Shown here piece after piece: positions 4,766 to 6,770 of a stretch of DNA of 6,770 bases; position 1 is the first letter of the stretch; each line of letters opens with the position of its first letter. The translations under genes were made by a program, and so were the position numbers. This stretch comes from an uncultured Mycoplasma sp. (GTDB taxonomy: Bacteria > Bacillota_I > Bacilli_A > RF39 > UBA660). The stretch covers positions 1 through 6,770 of the forward strand of contig CANDSI010000056.1 of the NCBI GenBank assembly GCA_947388575.1. The letters are read 5' to 3'. The notes under the pieces were generated by a model that saw nothing but the letters and a program-made list of their open reading frames with translations, did not search any database and had not been told where the DNA came from.

Positions 4766-5489
4766 ATTTCTTTTTACAATAAACTTTGCCACTGGCACCT
4801 TTTAAACAAATATATCCGCTTGGACTTTTAGCCCAATATTCGTTACCATTTTTTAAAATTTCAAGAGCTGTAAATTCGGTATTCTTCTTATAGCAGGCAT
4901 TTGCATTTAAGTTTGTACTAGTTGCGTGCTTACGTCCATTAACAGACATATCTTTTACTTTTTTGATTGGATAATTAACTCCTACACCACTTCTGATATT
5001 CATAGCTTCTAATGTGATGTAATTGCCCTTTGGATATTCTTCTTGTTTTGAAGCCTCAAATTCTTTATCATTAAATAAATAAGCATAAGGGTCTATTGCG
5101 CTAGCATTACTTCCTTTATCAATTTGAAAATGTAGGTGCTCTGCCGTACTTTGTCCTGTTTTGCCAATTATACCTAGTTTTTGTCCTTTAACTACTTTAT
5201 CACCTATATTCACAACAATAGAACCAGATTTCATATGAAAGTACTTTGTATAATATCCATTGTCATGTTTAATTCTTACGAAACAGCCTAAACCATATTG
5301 TACTCCAGTTTTTTGAACTGCCGTAACAACACCATCAGCAAATGCTACTATTTCTTCATTTCGATTGTTCGGAATTGCTATTAAGTCAATTCCTTTGTGG
5401 ATATCACTTACTTTTTTTCCTTTGTATGTATAAGTTCTAGGTCCAAATTTACAAGTTACTCCAATTCTATCTGATTTAATTGGATACAT
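4764..5489 (-). CDS. Phage endolysin: M23 metallopeptidase with C-terminal SH3-like domain
   Basis: A 241-aa protein. Residues 1-140 form a lysostaphin-type M23 zinc endopeptidase: H31 and D35 (HKGID), the VVTAVQKTGVQYG strand, H85 in YFHMK, and H118/H120 in EHLHFQ. These are the zinc and catalytic positions of the family, all present. M23 enzymes cut peptide cross-bridges of peptidoglycan. After a linker (about 141-155), residues 156-241 look like a bacterial SH3 cell-wall-binding domain (ITLEAMNIRSGVGVNYPIKKV ... YWAKSPSGYICLKG). There is no signal peptide, as expected for an enzyme released through holin lesions. Its ATG overlaps the TAA of the 21-aa ORF (TAATG), and AAGGTG 8 bases upstream is the ribosome binding site. 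Together with the holin it forms the lysis cassette. Confidence 0.92.
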   Translation of the reverse strand: MYPIKSDRIGVTCKFGPRTYTYKGKKVSDIHKGIDLIAIPNNRNEEIVAFADGVVTAVQKTGVQYGLGCFVRIKHDNGYYTKYFHMKSGSIVVNIGDKVVKGQKLGIIGKTGQSTAEHLHFQIDKGSNASAIDPYAYLFNDKEFEASKQEEYPKGNYITLEAMNIRSGVGVNYPIKKVKDMSVNGRKHATSTNLNANACYKKNTEFTALEILKNGNEYWAKSPSGYICLKGASGKVYCKKK

Positions 5490-5554
5490 TATTTTTCACC
5501 TTCCATTTCTTCAAATTCTTCATCAGTTAAGCCAATTATTTCTTCATTTTTCAT
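5489..5554 (-). CDS. 21-aa acidic microprotein between holin and endolysin
   Basis: A short ORF, MKNEEIIGLTDEEFEEMEGE plus a final Lys. It is supported by AGAGG 8 bases before its ATG and by the TAATG overlap with the endolysin start, so it is probably translated and may couple endolysin translation. It has nine acidic residues and no membrane segment. No family is recognised. It could be a true microprotein or simply a translational leader that sets endolysin output. Confidence 0.5.
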   Translation of the reverse strand: MKNEEIIGLTDEEFEEMEGEK

Positions 5555-5570
5555 AAATAAAACCTCTTTT

Positions 5571-5822
5571 CTATTTTTTTCTTTTTGTTTGTGTAGCATC
5601 ATAAACACCACCTACACCCATACTTACTGCTAAACACATAAACATAGCTATAATTACATTATCGTATACTTCAAAATATACTGATAATAAGCCCGCTATC
5701 ATTCCTACTATTGCGTTTTGTAGTGGTATAAATCGTTTTGGTACTTTCCCTTTTTTAGTGAAACTCCCTAAGACTGCTGTAACAACTGCTTGTATTACTC
5801 CAAATATTAATTCTATTTCCAT
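5571..5822 (-). CDS. Phage holin
   Basis: An 83-aa membrane protein with three hydrophobic segments (about 4-21, 35-52 and 56-74) and a very basic C-terminal tail (DATQTKRKK), the usual holin layout. A basic loop KKGKVPKRF separates the first two segments. Holins accumulate in the inner membrane and open lesions at a set time so that the endolysin reaches the wall; the gene sits directly upstream of the endolysin, as expected. The ATG follows the upstream stop with no gap (TAA-ATG), and AAGGAAAG lies in the end of the upstream gene. The exact holin family is not certain. Confidence 0.8.
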   Translation of the reverse strand: MEIELIFGVIQAVVTAVLGSFTKKGKVPKRFIPLQNAIVGMIAGLLSVYFEVYDNVIIAMFMCLAVSMGVGGVYDATQTKRKK

Positions 5823-6146
5823 TTAAATCTTTCCTTCTTTCTTTAATTTTTCTACTTTGTGATCTATGTAAGAATTACCCCCTAGGTCGTGGTATCTTTT
5901 GTATGTTTCATAAAACCTTTCCCATTCTATTTCATCTATCACTTGCCCTTGTTCGACGTCAGATAAAAATCTCACTAGAAAATTCTTATCTGTAATTAAT
6001 TCAAGATTATCTATTTTTTGATAAATTGGTTCTAAAATTTTTGTAACCTTTCGCCTAAATCGAATGCTTATAAATTCTATTGAACCGATTAATGCTACTA
6101 GAAATGCTAGTGCTATTTCTATTTGTCCTAATGTTATATTTCTCAT
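5823..6146 (-). CDS. Membrane-anchored phage late protein, 107 aa
   Basis: A protein with one N-terminal transmembrane helix (about 7-28, GQIEIALAFLVALIGSIEFISI) flanked by RFRRK, then a soluble helical region containing KILEPIYQKIDNLE and ending with YKRYHDLGGNSYIDHKVEKLKKEGK. Proteins of this shape, with a conserved 'GGNsyI' near the end, commonly precede holins in Firmicutes phages; I know the pattern but not an established function. The ATG at 6146 is preferred because GAGG precedes it by 6 bases; the longer frame reaching 6212 would overlap the upstream gene out of frame. It abuts the holin without any gap. It may be a holin partner or antiholin. Confidence 0.75.
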   Translation of the reverse strand: MRNITLGQIEIALAFLVALIGSIEFISIRFRRKVTKILEPIYQKIDNLELITDKNFLVRFLSDVEQGQVIDEIEWERFYETYKRYHDLGGNSYIDHKVEKLKKEGKI

Positions 6147-6156
6147 ATTATACCTC

Positions 6157-6770
6157 TTAACTAATCGGAATCGTTGGAATTTCTTGCTCTTTTCTTCCAA
6201 GCACTTTGCCACAATTATCGCATTGAATTATGCCAAACTCATCTGGTTCGCCTTCTATGTGCTTTTGTGCATCTCTGTAAGTTTCTTGACTGCATTTAGT
6301 ACAAGTTTTTTTTCTGATATAACAATATTCATCATCTTCTAAATTTTGAATTTCACTGTCTATACATGCTTCATTTGTATTTAAAATTATTTTTTCTTCT
6401 TTGCAAAAGCTACATACTTGTTTAACAATACGATTATGAGTGTTGTTTTCAGTCGCTTCGTAAGTTTCTATATCTTCACAATAAGTATGCTCTTTATGTT
6501 CTATTATTTCGTGAGTAGTAACAATCTCGTTATTTATTAAAGTTATATTTATTTTTTCATAAGTTTTATTGTCATACTTATCAGTAAATGACAAAATTTC
6601 TTCTACAACATTTATTAAATCAACAGAAGTAAAATTCTTTTTAAATAATCTTGCGTAAGTGCTACTCCAAGTCCAACTTTTGTCATTTAAACAAGCTGGT
6701 TCTGTTGTTGTTAACTTAATTAAATAACTTTCATCAGCATTTTTAATCGAATCAATTTTTAATATTTCTG
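6157..6770 (-). CDS. Cys-rich, zinc-ribbon-like phage late protein (5' end beyond window)
   Basis: The frame is open from the window edge leftward for 203 visible codons and ends 10 bases before the next gene's start. The visible N-terminal part (EILKIDSIKNADESYLIKLT, then SWTWSSTYARLFKKNF) is not recognised. The last hundred residues contain three CxxC pairs (CSFC, CTKC, CDNC) plus single Cys and His residues (HTYC, CIDS, EYCYI, KHIEGEP), which looks like two or more zinc ribbons. A TTG at 6594 is an internal codon, not a start. Its position at the top of the lysis cassette suggests a baseplate, tail-fibre or other structural/adsorption protein; this is inferred from gene order. Confidence 0.65.
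   Translation of the reverse strand, partial: EILKIDSIKNADESYLIKLTTTEPACLNDKSWTWSSTYARLFKKNFTSVDLINVVEEILSFTDKYDNKTYEKINITLINNEIVTTHEIIEHKEHTYCEDIETYEATENNTHNRIVKQVCSFCKEEKIILNTNEACIDSEIQNLEDDEYCYIRKKTCTKCSQETYRDAQKHIEGEPDEFGIIQCDNCGKVLGRKEQEIPTIPIS

Larger units (their letters stand above)
2150..6770. mobile_element. Prophage-like region (left edge near 2150; continues past the window)
   Basis: From about 2150 the content changes from chromosomal genes to phage types: HNH endonuclease, tiny overlapping ORFs, a short SSB, endolysin, holin, membrane-anchored lysis-region protein and a probable late protein. The left boundary is placed where the DGR-type frame is interrupted. No integrase, repressor or attachment repeat can be identified inside the window, and the right end is not reached. 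The early-type genes run rightward and the late genes leftward. The region could be one prophage, a decayed one, or two abutting phage remnants. Confidence 0.65.

Noticed and set aside
6064..6342. Rightward 92-aa ORF across the 107-aa and Cys-rich genes
   Set aside because: It runs antisense to two better supported genes and crosses their junction.

Overview
The window looks like AT-rich Firmicutes DNA, probably from a gut-type Bacilli or Clostridia lineage. The evidence is A/T-biased codons, AGGAG/GAGG ribosome binding sites, a SpoVB-type flippase and a surface-protein fragment of a family I associate with uncultured gut Firmicutes. All stops seen are TAA or TAG, but every Trp I read in the genes is TGG, so the standard code fits. 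Species cannot be named from sequence alone.

Left flank (1-2149), apparently chromosomal: a SpoVB/MOP-family lipid-linked oligosaccharide flippase (+) ends in a 4-base tail-to-tail overlap with a 52-aa ribbon-helix-helix protein (-). Next is a 225-codon C-terminal fragment (-) of a secreted protein. It carries a GC-rich C-ending-codon block inside a 'WTMSP...GLRPVINLK' domain, which looks like the variable region of a diversity-generating retroelement (DGR) target. The fragment has lost its N-terminus. Its frame ends at 2150, inside a small inverted repeat, exactly where phage-type genes begin.

Middle (2150-3995), phage-type, rightward: an HNH endonuclease, a 76-aa unknown, then a compact operon with its own promoter: 43-aa unknown, 77-aa unknown and a short SSB, joined by two TAATG stop/start overlaps. 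After SSB comes the most unusual element. A strong promoter (TTTACA, 17 bp, TGn-TATTAT) with a palindrome in its spacer is followed by about 200 bp without a convincing gene and a perfect intrinsic terminator. This noncoding transcript has three units with a 63-65 nt period, each predicted to fold as two hairpins.

Right part (4003-6770), leftward: the end of a phage late region. It reads, upstream to downstream, as the 3' part of a Cys-rich (zinc-ribbon-like) protein, a 107-aa membrane-anchored protein, a holin, a 21-aa microprotein and an M23 endolysin with an SH3-like tail, closed by a terminator. Beyond that terminator lies a separately transcribed 218-aa TPR-like gene with its own promoter and a bidirectional terminator, which is moron architecture. 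The early (rightward) and late (leftward) modules converge on the noncoding RNA and moron region. No integrase, repressor, reverse transcriptase or DGR template is present in the window.

The two points most worth following are the triplicated-hairpin RNA between SSB and the moron, and the truncated DGR target at the presumed prophage boundary.
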